This document shows positions 1 through 6,224 of a stretch of 14,942 bases of DNA, piece after piece. The number at the start of each line of letters is the position of its first letter. The first letter of the stretch is position 1. The position numbers and the translations under genes are program-made. Source of the stretch: Betaproteobacteria bacterium (GTDB lineage: Bacteria; Pseudomonadota; Gammaproteobacteria; Burkholderiales; SG8-41); contig JANXSE010000413.1 of the NCBI GenBank assembly GCA_025356695.1, positions 1 to 14,942 of the forward strand, given 5' to 3'. Below the pieces are notes generated by a model. It was given only the letters and a program-made list of their open reading frames with translations, searched no databases and had not been told where the DNA came from.

Positions 1-1
1 C

Positions 2-127
2 GGCAATTTGCCGTTTGCCGTCGATTTTCGCGATCTCTACGCCACCGCGCTCGATCGCTGGTGGGGCGTCAATTCGGCGCTTGCCCTCAACGGACGCTAT
101 ACGCCGCTCGATTTGCTACGCGCCTGA
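2..127 (+). CDS. C-terminal end of a DUF1501-family protein (partial)
   Basis: Only the last 41 residues are in the window, from the left edge to TGA at 125-127. They contain FRDLYATALDRWWG, then an N-G-R-Y segment and a terminal PLDLL. This matches the usual C-terminus of DUF1501 proteins, where a V-D-F-R..Y-A-T.L..W segment is followed by a G..-P-L-x-L-L ending. DUF1501 proteins are generally Tat-exported proteins related to alkaline-phosphatase-like folds, and their substrate is mostly unknown. The start, signal peptide and active-site region lie outside the window. The assignment rests on a short tail, so the family is likely but not certain. No convincing terminator separates it from the next gene. 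Confidence 0.65.
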   Translation, partial: GNLPFAVDFRDLYATALDRWWGVNSALALNGRYTPLDLLRA

Positions 128-186
128 CCCCCTGTTTTTGGACCTTATCCCCCTGGAAAGGGGCGGCTTGGCCTGTTTTTTGCGCG

Positions 187-219
187 TCAGGGGCCGGTTT
201 TTGAGCCGCAGCCCCCTGA
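187..219. repeat. Imperfect inverted repeat between the DUF1501 tail and the DGQHR gene
   Basis: TCAGGGGC (187-194) pairs with GCCCCCTGA (211-219) with a single bulged base. A short inner CGG/CCG pairing is also possible. There is no following T-run, so it is not an obvious intrinsic terminator. It overlaps the proposed -35 box of the next gene, so an operator or a weak 3'-end hairpin are both possible. Confidence 0.35.
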
Positions 220-230
220 TTTCATATATC
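201..230 (+). promoter_or_regulatory. Candidate sigma70-type promoter for the DGQHR gene
   Basis: TTGAGC (201-206) resembles a -35 box. It is followed after 16-18 bases by CATATA/TATATC (223-230), a fair -10 box in the most A+T-rich patch of this intergenic region. The predicted transcript would start about 80 bases before the ATG at 319. Assigned by eye only. Confidence 0.35.
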
Positions 231-318
231 ATTGAGGCCTTGGGAGGACCCGGGGCCGCTGCCGAAATCGTCGGTAAGCATATGTAAGCATTGGAAAAAT
301 AAACTCGAAAGACGCGCC

Positions 319-1455
319 ATGCTCGCAACCAGAATTCGCCAAAAAGACGGGATTTTCTATCTCGCTAGCTACTCCGCGAAAGAAATCCTCGGTAAGGTTC
401 GGTTCATCAGCCGCTATTACGATGAGGACGAGCAAATCGCCCCTCAGGCTGTGCCGCAGCACGATGAGATCGCCCAGTTCATCGCCCGCGTTGAACGTAC
501 CGATGCCGCTTTCCAGCGCCAGTTGTCGCGCGCCAAGGTCCGGTCTCTAAAGAATTTTTATGAAATGGCGGTGACGCAGCCGCCGATCCCCGGCACCGTT
601 CTGCTGTTCACCAGCGATCGCCTGAGTTTCCGCGCGCTGGAAGGTCAGGAATCGGTTGGCCATCTGCAGGACCCGACTTCCAAATTTCTGATCATCGACG
701 GCCAGCACCGCCTCGCGGCACTGCGCTTTTATCTTGCCGAGCACCCGGACGAAGCCAAGAGCATCGACGTGCCCTGCGTGATTTTCGACGGCCGCAGCGA
801 AGACTTCGCCGCCGAAATGTTCGTCATCATCAATTCGACACCGACCCGTATCAACAAGAGCCACCTCGTCGATTTGTACGAGCGCGTGTCCTGGGCCGAT
901 CCCGACCGCCGCTTTGCCGCGCGCCTGGTCGACAGCCTCTACAGCGAATCCGACAGCCCCTTGCGCTACCGCGTCAACCGGTTGGGCGGACGCAGCCAGA
1001 AAGACAAATGGATATTGCAGGCTGAGCTCTTCAACGAACTCTACCGCTGGGTGCGCGCCGACTGGAAAAAAATCAAACAGGCGAGCAACAGTTATCGCGA
1101 AGCCGAAAAATATTACAACGTGGTGCGCGATTTTCTGAAAGCCGCGCACAAGGCCTGGGGCGAGACCTGGGCCAGCGACGGCTACATGACGACCAAGCCG
1201 GTGACGATCAAGGCGATGATCCGCGTTTGCGCCGATCTCGCGCGTGAAGACGCCGATCCCGCTGACGGCCGGCAAAAGCGCTGGGAACAGCGTCTGTCGG
1301 TCTGGGCGGAGCAGCAAAAGGCCTTCCGCATCGAGGGCTTCTACGAGCGCTTCCCGGCAAAAGGGGAGGTCGAACGCGTGGCGCGCATACACCGCGATCT
1401 GGCACGTGCAGCAAACATTGAAATCAAGAGTATCGCAAAGGCCGGCGAGAAATAG
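319..1455 (+). CDS. DGQHR-domain protein (DndB-like)
   Basis: A 378-residue cytoplasmic protein without signal peptide or membrane segments. The diagnostic DGQHR motif is at residues 127-131 (IIDGQHRLAALRFY). About 40 residues later comes INSTPTRINKSHLVDL (Asn at 172), the second conserved block of the family. DGQHR proteins include DndB of the phosphorothioate DNA-modification system and many orphan homologues. The fold is related to ParB/sulfiredoxin-like nucleotide-binding domains. No dndA, dndC, dndD, dndE, methyltransferase or nuclease gene is visible nearby, so it appears solitary here. The frame is open from a TTG at 232, but ATG 319 is chosen because it has a purine-rich GAAAGA about 7-12 bases upstream and the reliable homology-like sequence begins there. 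It stands alone between a promoter candidate and a strong terminator. The molecular function is not inferable beyond the family. Confidence 0.85.
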   Translation: MLATRIRQKDGIFYLASYSAKEILGKVRFISRYYDEDEQIAPQAVPQHDEIAQFIARVERTDAAFQRQLSRAKVRSLKNFYEMAVTQPPIPGTVLLFTSDRLSFRALEGQESVGHLQDPTSKFLIIDGQHRLAALRFYLAEHPDEAKSIDVPCVIFDGRSEDFAAEMFVIINSTPTRINKSHLVDLYERVSWADPDRRFAARLVDSLYSESDSPLRYRVNRLGGRSQKDKWILQAELFNELYRWVRADWKKIKQASNSYREAEKYYNVVRDFLKAAHKAWGETWASDGYMTTKPVTIKAMIRVCADLAREDADPADGRQKRWEQRLSVWAEQQKAFRIEGFYERFPAKGEVERVARIHRDLARAANIEIKSIAKAGEK

Positions 1456-1474
1456 CTGCCTGTTGCGACATCGG

Positions 1475-1503
1475 AAAAGCGGCCACCGGTTGGCCGCTTT
1501 TTT
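1475..1503. terminator. Rho-independent, probably bidirectional terminator
   Basis: AAAAGCGGCCA (1475-1485) and TGGCCGCTTTT (1491-1501) form a perfect 11-bp stem with the 5-base loop CCGGT, followed by T's to 1503. It lies 20 bases after the DGQHR stop codon. On the minus strand the same hairpin ends in TTTT just after the stop of the convergent membrane-protein gene, so it probably terminates both transcripts. Confidence 0.9.
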
Positions 1504-1506
1504 GTT

Positions 1507-2055
1507 TTACACGCCGGTTTTTGCAGGCGTGGCCATGCTGCCGGCCTCGCGAAAAAAGACGATCGCAAGCGCGACATCCATCACCATCGATGCGGGCAGG
1601 GTGGCCAGGGCGAGCACCACGCTGGCGAGGCAGATGCCGACCGCAATCGCCGCGCAACAAAACAGTTTGAGTCCGGGCACTGTCGCGGCCGCCGCCAGCA
1701 GTTTGATGCCGGTGACGATATAAAGAACGCCGAGCGTGATGAGGCAGCACAACAGTGACAGCGCGACAACCGGGTCGTCCGGTGTTGCGATCAGGGCGCA
1801 GAATTGCAGGGCGACCGAAACCACGAGGATGGCGGCGAGGCAGGTGCCGGCAGTTTCGATTTTCTTCTGCGCCAGCAGCGCGCGCAAACTGGCGAGCACA
1901 TAGAGCAGCAGCAGGACGTTGACGATCTGCACGGCGGTTGACAGGTGGGTGGGGCCGCTGCGCGCGGCAAGCACCTGGAACGCGAACAGTGGTGCCGTCA
2001 GTACCGCGCCGATCGCGGCAATCCAGCCGGCCGCCTGCAAACCAGCCCTGCTCAT
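1507..2055 (-). CDS. Uncharacterised multi-pass membrane protein
   Basis: Encodes 182 residues, mostly hydrophobic, with about six likely transmembrane segments near residues 10-30, 40-60, 70-90, 96-117, 129-150 and 155-168. Short charged stretches (for example QKKIE at 63-67) fit cytoplasmic loops. No catalytic or transporter motif was recognised. Cysteine pairs at 103-104 and 133-134 sit within the membrane segments. The ATG at 2055 has a G-rich stretch just upstream that could serve as a weak ribosome binding site. The gene is convergent with the DGQHR gene and divergent from the Tad operon, so it looks like a separate unit. The regular hydrophobic periodicity supports real coding, and the other minus frames here are Arg/Pro-rich shadows. 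Function unknown. Confidence 0.7.
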   Translation of the reverse strand: MSRAGLQAAGWIAAIGAVLTAPLFAFQVLAARSGPTHLSTAVQIVNVLLLLYVLASLRALLAQKKIETAGTCLAAILVVSVALQFCALIATPDDPVVALSLLCCLITLGVLYIVTGIKLLAAAATVPGLKLFCCAAIAVGICLASVVLALATLPASMVMDVALAIVFFREAGSMATPAKTGV

Positions 2056-2188
2056 GCGGGTGCCCCGGGATGGCAGTGAGCGGTGATGGTGCCCGGTCTG
2101 CCGCTAAACAGGCGCAATTTTGGCGGCGCATGGCGAGGTGTTGCGCGGCTGTCGATCAACTTATGCGGGTGCAGCATGGGGGGAATTT

Positions 2189-2218
2189 TCCGCTTCGAGA
2201 TATGAAAAGAGATATGCT
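2189..2218 (+). promoter_or_regulatory. Candidate promoter region of the Tad operon
   Basis: TATGCT (2213-2218) is a plausible -10 box. TTCCGC (2189-2194), 18 bases upstream, is only a poor -35 match, which would fit an activator-dependent promoter. The resulting leader would be about 100 nt before the flp ATG at 2323. An alternative -10 (TACAAA, near 2303) would leave almost no leader and is less likely. No -24/-12 sigma54 pattern was found here. Confidence 0.25.
2197..2216 (+). repeat. 8-bp direct repeat upstream of flp
   Basis: GAGATATG at 2197-2204 is repeated exactly at 2209-2216, separated by AAAA (12-bp centre spacing). It overlaps the proposed -10 region of the operon promoter. Two direct half-sites at roughly one helical turn resemble a response-regulator binding site, but no regulator gene is in the window. 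Confidence 0.5.
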
Positions 2219-2322
2219 AGGATACGTCACGGTTTCGCCGTAAGCCGTCATTTCAAGTTTAACCGAGCGGACAGGTCTTTCCCGGTTCAGCGACTACCAG
2301 CATACAAAATAGGGGCGACATC

Positions 2323-2586
2323 ATGAAATCATTCCACATGCAGCAAAAAGCACGTCAGGCTGGTCAAGGCATGACCGAGTACATCATTATCGTTGCCTTG
2401 ATCGCGGTCGCCGCGATCGGTGTTTACAGCTTTTTCGGCGAGGCGATTCGCGGCCAGATGTCGTCTATGACGACCGAACTGTCGGGTTCCAAAGGCGACA
2501 AGAGTGCCGTGGATACCGCGGCGGGCAATGCGAAATCCCAGACCGGCTCGAAGAACCTCGGCAGTTACCAGGGTTCGCAAAAGTAG
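2323..2586 (+). CDS. flp: Flp-type (type IVb) major pilin
   Basis: An 87-residue prepilin and the first gene of the operon. The short basic leader ends at Gly14, followed by Q15-G-M-T-E19-Y20. This is the Flp processing signal, with cleavage after Gly and Glu+5/Tyr+6 in the mature protein, and a hydrophobic assembly helix at about 19-38 follows. Flp subunits polymerise into the thin adhesive pilus after cleavage by a TadV/CpaA-type peptidase, which is not encoded in this window. The protein is longer than typical Flp pilins (about 50-60 precursor residues) because of a hydrophilic Ser/Gly/Lys/Gln-rich tail from about residue 50 to 87. ATG 2323 is supported by AGGGG at 2311-2315 (spacing 7); Met6 is a weaker alternative start. 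Confidence in the Flp assignment is high; that it is the major subunit is inferred from first position. Confidence 0.92.
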   Translation: MKSFHMQQKARQAGQGMTEYIIIVALIAVAAIGVYSFFGEAIRGQMSSMTTELSGSKGDKSAVDTAAGNAKSQTGSKNLGSYQGSQK

Positions 2587-2600
2587 CCGCAGCACCTAAA

Positions 2601-2639
2601 CCGCACTCGTTCAGGGTGGTTACCAGGCTCGCAGTGCGG
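2601..2639 (+). promoter_or_regulatory. Stem-loop at the flp-tadG junction
   Basis: CCGCACT (2601-2607) and AGTGCGG (2633-2639) form a perfect 7-bp stem with a 25-base loop. The loop holds the GTG at 2616, and the GTG at 2634 lies in the 3' arm, so either possible tadG start is affected. There is no T-run. It could protect the 3' end of flp mRNA or reduce tadG translation; both roles are inferred. Confidence 0.4.
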
Positions 2640-4394
2640 CGCCACGCCGCACAGCGGGGGCAGGCACTCGTATTCGTGACGATCGTCATGATTGCGTTGC
2701 TGCTCGCGCTGCTTACCATGTACAGCATGGGGCAGCTCACGACCGAAAAGATGAAACTGCAGAACACCGCGGATGCTGCTGCATACAGCGCCGCGGTGGC
2801 GCAGGCCCGCGACTACAATTTCTCGGCCTACACGAACCGCGCGATGATCGCCAACCAGGTGGCAATGGCGCAGCTGGTCGGGCTCACCGCGTGGGTGCGC
2901 AATTACGACGATACCTTCAGGACGCTGACGCCGCAGGTGAGCTGGATGGCGCGCGGCGCCGTTGCCAACGTACTCTGGACGCCTTTTGTCAACGTGTTGA
3001 AGTCCGTCGCCAGCGGCCTGAAAAGCGGTTTCAACGCGGCGGCGCCGGGTGTTGCCACTGCGCTGCAATTGATCATTGATGCCTTGGGGCTGGGGCAATC
3101 TGTCTATCACTACGGTACGGCGGTTACGGTCGCGCAGACGCTGGGTGTAGACAACAAGCTCAACAACATATTGAACGATCTGACCGGTTTCGATTTGAGC
3201 GGGCTTACCGGGCTGATAAAATTTGGCAACGAATACGATGTGGTGAAGCTGAATGATCCCGACGCCAGCCTGAGCCTGCTGGGCATGGCCGGGTTCGCCT
3301 ATAACACTTTCGAGTGGTTCGGTTTTACCAAAGACAAGAATCCGACGCTGGCCAAGGGGAACACCACCTCCGCCGCCGACGGGTCGAATTCGGAGCGCTT
3401 CGCCAAAGTCACCACGAGTTCGATGGACGGCTTTTACGACATTCGCACGCGGCCCTGGGTGCCGTTTCCCTGGCCGCTGCCCTCGGTGCTGGTCGACCCG
3501 AGTTTTCTCGTCGGCGGGCCGATGGTCTACGGATTCACCATGCTGCTGTTTCATAACGGCGGTACCGAACTGCGCAACAACAACAAAACGTGGAGCGCAA
3601 TGGATGTGACGAGTTTTTTCGGGCTCGTGACCATCCCGATCTATATTCCGCCGTTCGGGCCGTTCATCAATCTGCCGATCCTGCCGTGGGTGATTCCGCC
3701 GTTCGGCCCCGGCGCCGGCGGTGCGGCGCAGGCGGGGCCGTCGAACGCCATCAGTTCAAGCAACAATTTCGATCGTGACAATACAGGCGGTTCCAAATCG
3801 CCCGCCGAGGCCTATGGCAAGGCCTACTCGGCCAACGCGATCGCCGCCGCCATGCAGCAGGGCAAGGGCGCGGGTTCTTCGCTGGCCAGTGGCGGCGGTT
3901 TGCGCACCTATCGCGATGTCGCCGATATCGTGCAGGTCACCGACACCGATCATCAGAACATCAGTTCGCCGCCGCTCATTGTCGAAGTTGAAAAACCTTC
4001 CAATACGATTTCCACCAGCGCGACCGGCAATCTGCGTATCGGCCGCGGCGGCAACACGGATGCCACGAGTTATTGCGGTCTGACGTCGAATGCGCGTTAT
4101 GCGCCGGCCGTTACCACGCTGGTGGCGACCGGCAATCTCGATGTGGGCGACGGCACGGCGAGCAATTGCATGCGCGCGCTGTCCAAGGCGGAGGCGTATT
4201 TTTCGCGTCCGTCGGATTTGTTTGCGCGTGACGACGGCAAGGCCGAGTATGGCAGCCTCTATAGCCCGTACTGGCAGGCGCGCCTGCTGCCCAACAGCAT
4301 TGCGGAGCAGGCCGCATCGTTGCTGTTCCAGGGGCTGAATTTCAACAGCGTATCGGCCGCGTGGTCGGACACCTACAAAAAATACGGGAATTAG
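2616..4394 (+). CDS. tadG: TadG-like Flp pilus assembly protein
   Basis: A 592-residue protein with a short basic N-terminus, then RGQALVFVTIVMIALLLALL (residues 14-33) and MKLQNTADAAAYSAAVAQAR (46-65). These are the characteristic start of TadE/G-like (Tad-domain) proteins. After the single N-terminal membrane helix the rest is probably periplasmic or surface-exposed. The processing-type Gly15-Gln16 is present, but position +5 is Phe20 instead of Glu, so it probably remains as an anchored protein rather than a cleaved pseudopilin. A hydrophobic Pro-rich stretch contains IPPFGP twice (344-349 and 360-365, with matching DNA at 3645 and 3693). The start is uncertain: GTG 2616 is the longest, while GTG 2634 has a better AGG at 2625-2627. 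It begins 29 bases after flp, inside a hairpin that may modulate expression. In many Tad loci tadG is last; here it is second. Confidence 0.82.
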   Translation: MVTRLAVRRHAAQRGQALVFVTIVMIALLLALLTMYSMGQLTTEKMKLQNTADAAAYSAAVAQARDYNFSAYTNRAMIANQVAMAQLVGLTAWVRNYDDTFRTLTPQVSWMARGAVANVLWTPFVNVLKSVASGLKSGFNAAAPGVATALQLIIDALGLGQSVYHYGTAVTVAQTLGVDNKLNNILNDLTGFDLSGLTGLIKFGNEYDVVKLNDPDASLSLLGMAGFAYNTFEWFGFTKDKNPTLAKGNTTSAADGSNSERFAKVTTSSMDGFYDIRTRPWVPFPWPLPSVLVDPSFLVGGPMVYGFTMLLFHNGGTELRNNNKTWSAMDVTSFFGLVTIPIYIPPFGPFINLPILPWVIPPFGPGAGGAAQAGPSNAISSSNNFDRDNTGGSKSPAEAYGKAYSANAIAAAMQQGKGAGSSLASGGGLRTYRDVADIVQVTDTDHQNISSPPLIVEVEKPSNTISTSATGNLRIGRGGNTDATSYCGLTSNARYAPAVTTLVATGNLDVGDGTASNCMRALSKAEAYFSRPSDLFARDDGKAEYGSLYSPYWQARLLPNSIAEQAASLLFQGLNFNSVSAAWSDTYKKYGN

Positions 4395-4403
4395 TTCGGT
4401 CAT

Positions 4404-5243
4404 ATGAAAGAACTTGCACTGCACAGACGATCGCAATCCGGTCAGGCGCTCGCCGAGTTCACGATTGCCGCGGCCACCGTATTGTTGCCGCTGTTTCTGA
4501 TCATTCCATTGCTCGGCAAATACATGGACATCAAGGCCTCGACCATACAGGCCGCGCGTTATGCCGCATGGGAGCGCACTGCGTGGTTCGGCAGCAGCGA
4601 CTGGGCAGCCGGCCAAAAGACCGATCTGGAAATCCAGCACGAGGTGCTGCAGCGTTTCTTCTCGGATACCGCGACGGCAAAGATCCAAAGCTCGCAAAGC
4701 ACGATGACCGGTTGGGGCAACAATGCGCCCAAACCGTTGTGGCGCGACCGCGCCGGCAATTACATGCTTGCCGATTACAACGCGAGTGTGACGCAGGGCA
4801 GTCCGCGCAGCCAGACGCCTGGCACGATGGACGCGGTGCTCGATCCGGTGGTCAAGGTGGTGAATGTGGTGGACAGCATACTGGGCTCCAAGTTCGAACT
4901 CGACATGAAGAGCCTCTACACCACCTCGGTCAAGGTGCAGACAGTGCAGACTGCGCCGATCCGCCAGGTCATCAGCGGTGGCTCGACGCCCACGGGCGCG
5001 CCGCTTTTGACGATGACCAATGTGCTGGTCGCCAATGGCTGGAGCGCAAACGGCTCGGACAACGTGAAAAAGCAGGTTGAAGGCCTCACGCCGATGTCGA
5101 TCTCGCAGCGCGATCCGCTGAAGACGATATTGCAGATCCTGCAGATCGTGACGACTGTGTTTGCGCCTGAACTGATGCCCGATCACCTCAAGTTTGGCGG
5201 CGTGATTCAGCCCGACATCGTGCCGGATGACCGTTTGAAATAA
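4404..5243 (+). CDS. tadE: TadE-like minor pilin / pseudopilin (first copy)
   Basis: A 279-residue protein. After a basic leader come S-G13|Q14-A-L-A-E18-F19 and a hydrophobic helix at about 19-38, then the TadE-type continuation K-A-S-T-I-Q-A-A-R-Y-A-A-W-E (44-57). TadE and TadF are pseudopilins cleaved by the prepilin peptidase and needed for Flp pilus assembly. This one is longer than classic TadE (about 190-200 residues), with a predicted periplasmic domain of some 230 residues of unknown fold. The ATG is 9 bases after the tadG stop with no strong Shine-Dalgarno, which suggests translational coupling. It is followed 2 bases after its stop by the secreted-protein gene. The TadE/TadF distinction cannot be made by eye. 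Confidence 0.8.
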   Translation: MKELALHRRSQSGQALAEFTIAAATVLLPLFLIIPLLGKYMDIKASTIQAARYAAWERTAWFGSSDWAAGQKTDLEIQHEVLQRFFSDTATAKIQSSQSTMTGWGNNAPKPLWRDRAGNYMLADYNASVTQGSPRSQTPGTMDAVLDPVVKVVNVVDSILGSKFELDMKSLYTTSVKVQTVQTAPIRQVISGGSTPTGAPLLTMTNVLVANGWSANGSDNVKKQVEGLTPMSISQRDPLKTILQILQIVTTVFAPELMPDHLKFGGVIQPDIVPDDRLK

Positions 5244-5245
5244 CA

Positions 5246-5983
5246 ATGGCGACGGGGACGGATTTGTTGAAACGGATGTTGAAATATTGTGTGGCGGCGG
5301 TGATTGCGGCGGCGTGCGTCAATGCGCCGGCGGTCGCCGACGAGCCGAAGCTCGATTGCGCGCCGTTTCCGACGCCGGAATTCAAGCTGACCTGGGTGGT
5401 GCAGGACATTCTCTACAATGGTCTGCCCATGCAGGTCAGGCGTTTCGATAGCACCGAGGCGCCACAGTCGGTACTGGCCTATTACCGGCGCGAGTGGAAA
5501 GCGGCTGCGCAGAAGCCGGGGGCGATCGAATACGAAATCGGCGAGTGGAAGGTGATCGCGATTTTGCGCGGCACCTGTTTTTATACGGTCCAGGTGCAAC
5601 GCGGGGCGGGCAATGGCTCCACCGGTTTGCTCGGGGTGAGCCAGTTGCAGGACCCGGGGCAGGCGCGCGAGGCGGGCAAGGGTTTTCCGATGATGTCCGG
5701 CAGCAACGTGGTGAACGATATCAGCCACCGCGATCCCGGCAAGACCGCACGCACGTTACTGCTGATGAATGCCTTTTCACCGGCCGCCAACGCCGATTTT
5801 TACCGGCGCACCATGGGGGCCGACGGATGGCGTATTATCGCTGACCATGCACTGCCCATGCGGGGGGGCGGCGGTGACGCGCATACCATGACGTTGAAAC
5901 GCGGCCTCAACGAGGCCAGCATGACTATTTCCCGCAGCGGTGACGGCAGCAGCGTGCTGGTCAACGTTGTCGACAGGCCATAG
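5246..5983 (+). CDS. Secreted protein with two apparent FY...GW-type repeats, function unknown
   Basis: 245 residues with a Sec-type signal peptide: basic start (KRMLK), hydrophobic core 14-25, and likely cleavage after Ala31 (AVA|DEP). The mature part seems to contain two related halves. Residues 66-118 have a VLAYYRREWKAA segment, then GEWKVIAILRG and a beta-rich end. Residues 176-242 have NADFYRRTMGADGWRII, then a strand-loop-strand with MTLKRG and a Val-rich end. Both follow the order F/Y-Y helix, W turn, beta strands. Cys38 and Cys111 could form a disulfide. ATG 5246 follows the tadE stop by 2 bases; ATG 5276 (Met11) would give a more compact signal peptide. Its place between two pilin-like genes suggests a periplasmic or outer-membrane pilus accessory protein, but no family was recognised. 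A run of seven G's (5862-5868) lies in its coding region. Confidence 0.75.
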   Translation: MATGTDLLKRMLKYCVAAVIAAACVNAPAVADEPKLDCAPFPTPEFKLTWVVQDILYNGLPMQVRRFDSTEAPQSVLAYYRREWKAAAQKPGAIEYEIGEWKVIAILRGTCFYTVQVQRGAGNGSTGLLGVSQLQDPGQAREAGKGFPMMSGSNVVNDISHRDPGKTARTLLLMNAFSPAANADFYRRTMGADGWRIIADHALPMRGGGGDAHTMTLKRGLNEASMTISRSGDGSSVLVNVVDRP

Positions 5984-5995
5984 GGGGGGCTGCCG

Positions 5996-6217
5996 GTGAG
6001 CAGTGGAGTCCGCAATTCCGCAATGCATTTCATGCGCCTCCAGCGCGGCCAGGCGGTGACCGAGTATACGGTCGTCGTGTTTTTTGCCGTGATGGTTTTG
6101 CTGGTGCCCGATGAAAACGGCGATGTGGCAATTATCAAACTTGCCAACGCCTTTAAGACCTTCTATAACGCTTTCGCTTACGCGATTTCATTTTCAACCC
6201 CCATCACCCCATTTTGA
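5996..6217 (+). CDS. Small second pilin-like protein (Flp/TadE-type leader)
   Basis: A 73-residue product from GTG 5996, preceded by a G7 run at 5983-5989 that can act as the ribosome binding site (spacing 6). It has a basic leader, then R-G18|Q19-A-V-T-E23-Y24 and a hydrophobic segment at 25-38 (TVVVFFAVMVLLVP). This is a textbook Flp-type processing site giving a mature peptide of about 55 residues. Unlike Flp, the membrane helix is interrupted early by a Pro and a DENGD turn. The C-terminus is amphipathic and aromatic (AFKTFYNAFAYAISFS). It could be a minor or initiating pilin or a short TadE-like pseudopilin. It ends 7 bases before cpaB. Being short, it could be missed by automatic annotation, but the motif and tight spacing support it. 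Confidence 0.75.
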   Translation: MSSGVRNSAMHFMRLQRGQAVTEYTVVVFFAVMVLLVPDENGDVAIIKLANAFKTFYNAFAYAISFSTPITPF

Positions 6218-6224
6218 GCGGCCC

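Noticed and set aside
547..1392. A 281-codon minus-strand open frame opposite the DGQHR gene
   Set aside because: Lies wholly inside the DGQHR gene, which carries the diagnostic motif; no independent evidence.
1396..1420. TGGCAC-like sequence as a sigma54 promoter
   Set aside because: Inside the DGQHR coding region, lacks the correctly spaced -12 element, and no gene follows it in a fitting position.
1424..2131. Alternative 235-codon minus frame over the membrane-protein gene
   Set aside because: Arg/Pro/Cys-rich product running through the terminator hairpin; the 1507-2055 frame has regular transmembrane periodicity and ends just before the hairpin.
2565..3554. A 329-codon minus-strand open frame opposite the start of tadG
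   Set aside because: Composition is that of an antisense frame and it overlaps the convincing TadG-like N-terminus.
3645..3710. Direct DNA repeat in tadG as a mobile-element trace
   Set aside because: Only one short motif (IPPFGP) repeated twice 48 bases apart in frame; best explained as a protein-level repeat.
3756..5246. A 496-codon minus-strand open frame opposite tadG and tadE
   Set aside because: His/Arg-rich shadow crossing a gene boundary of well-supported + strand genes; no recognisable motif or start signal.
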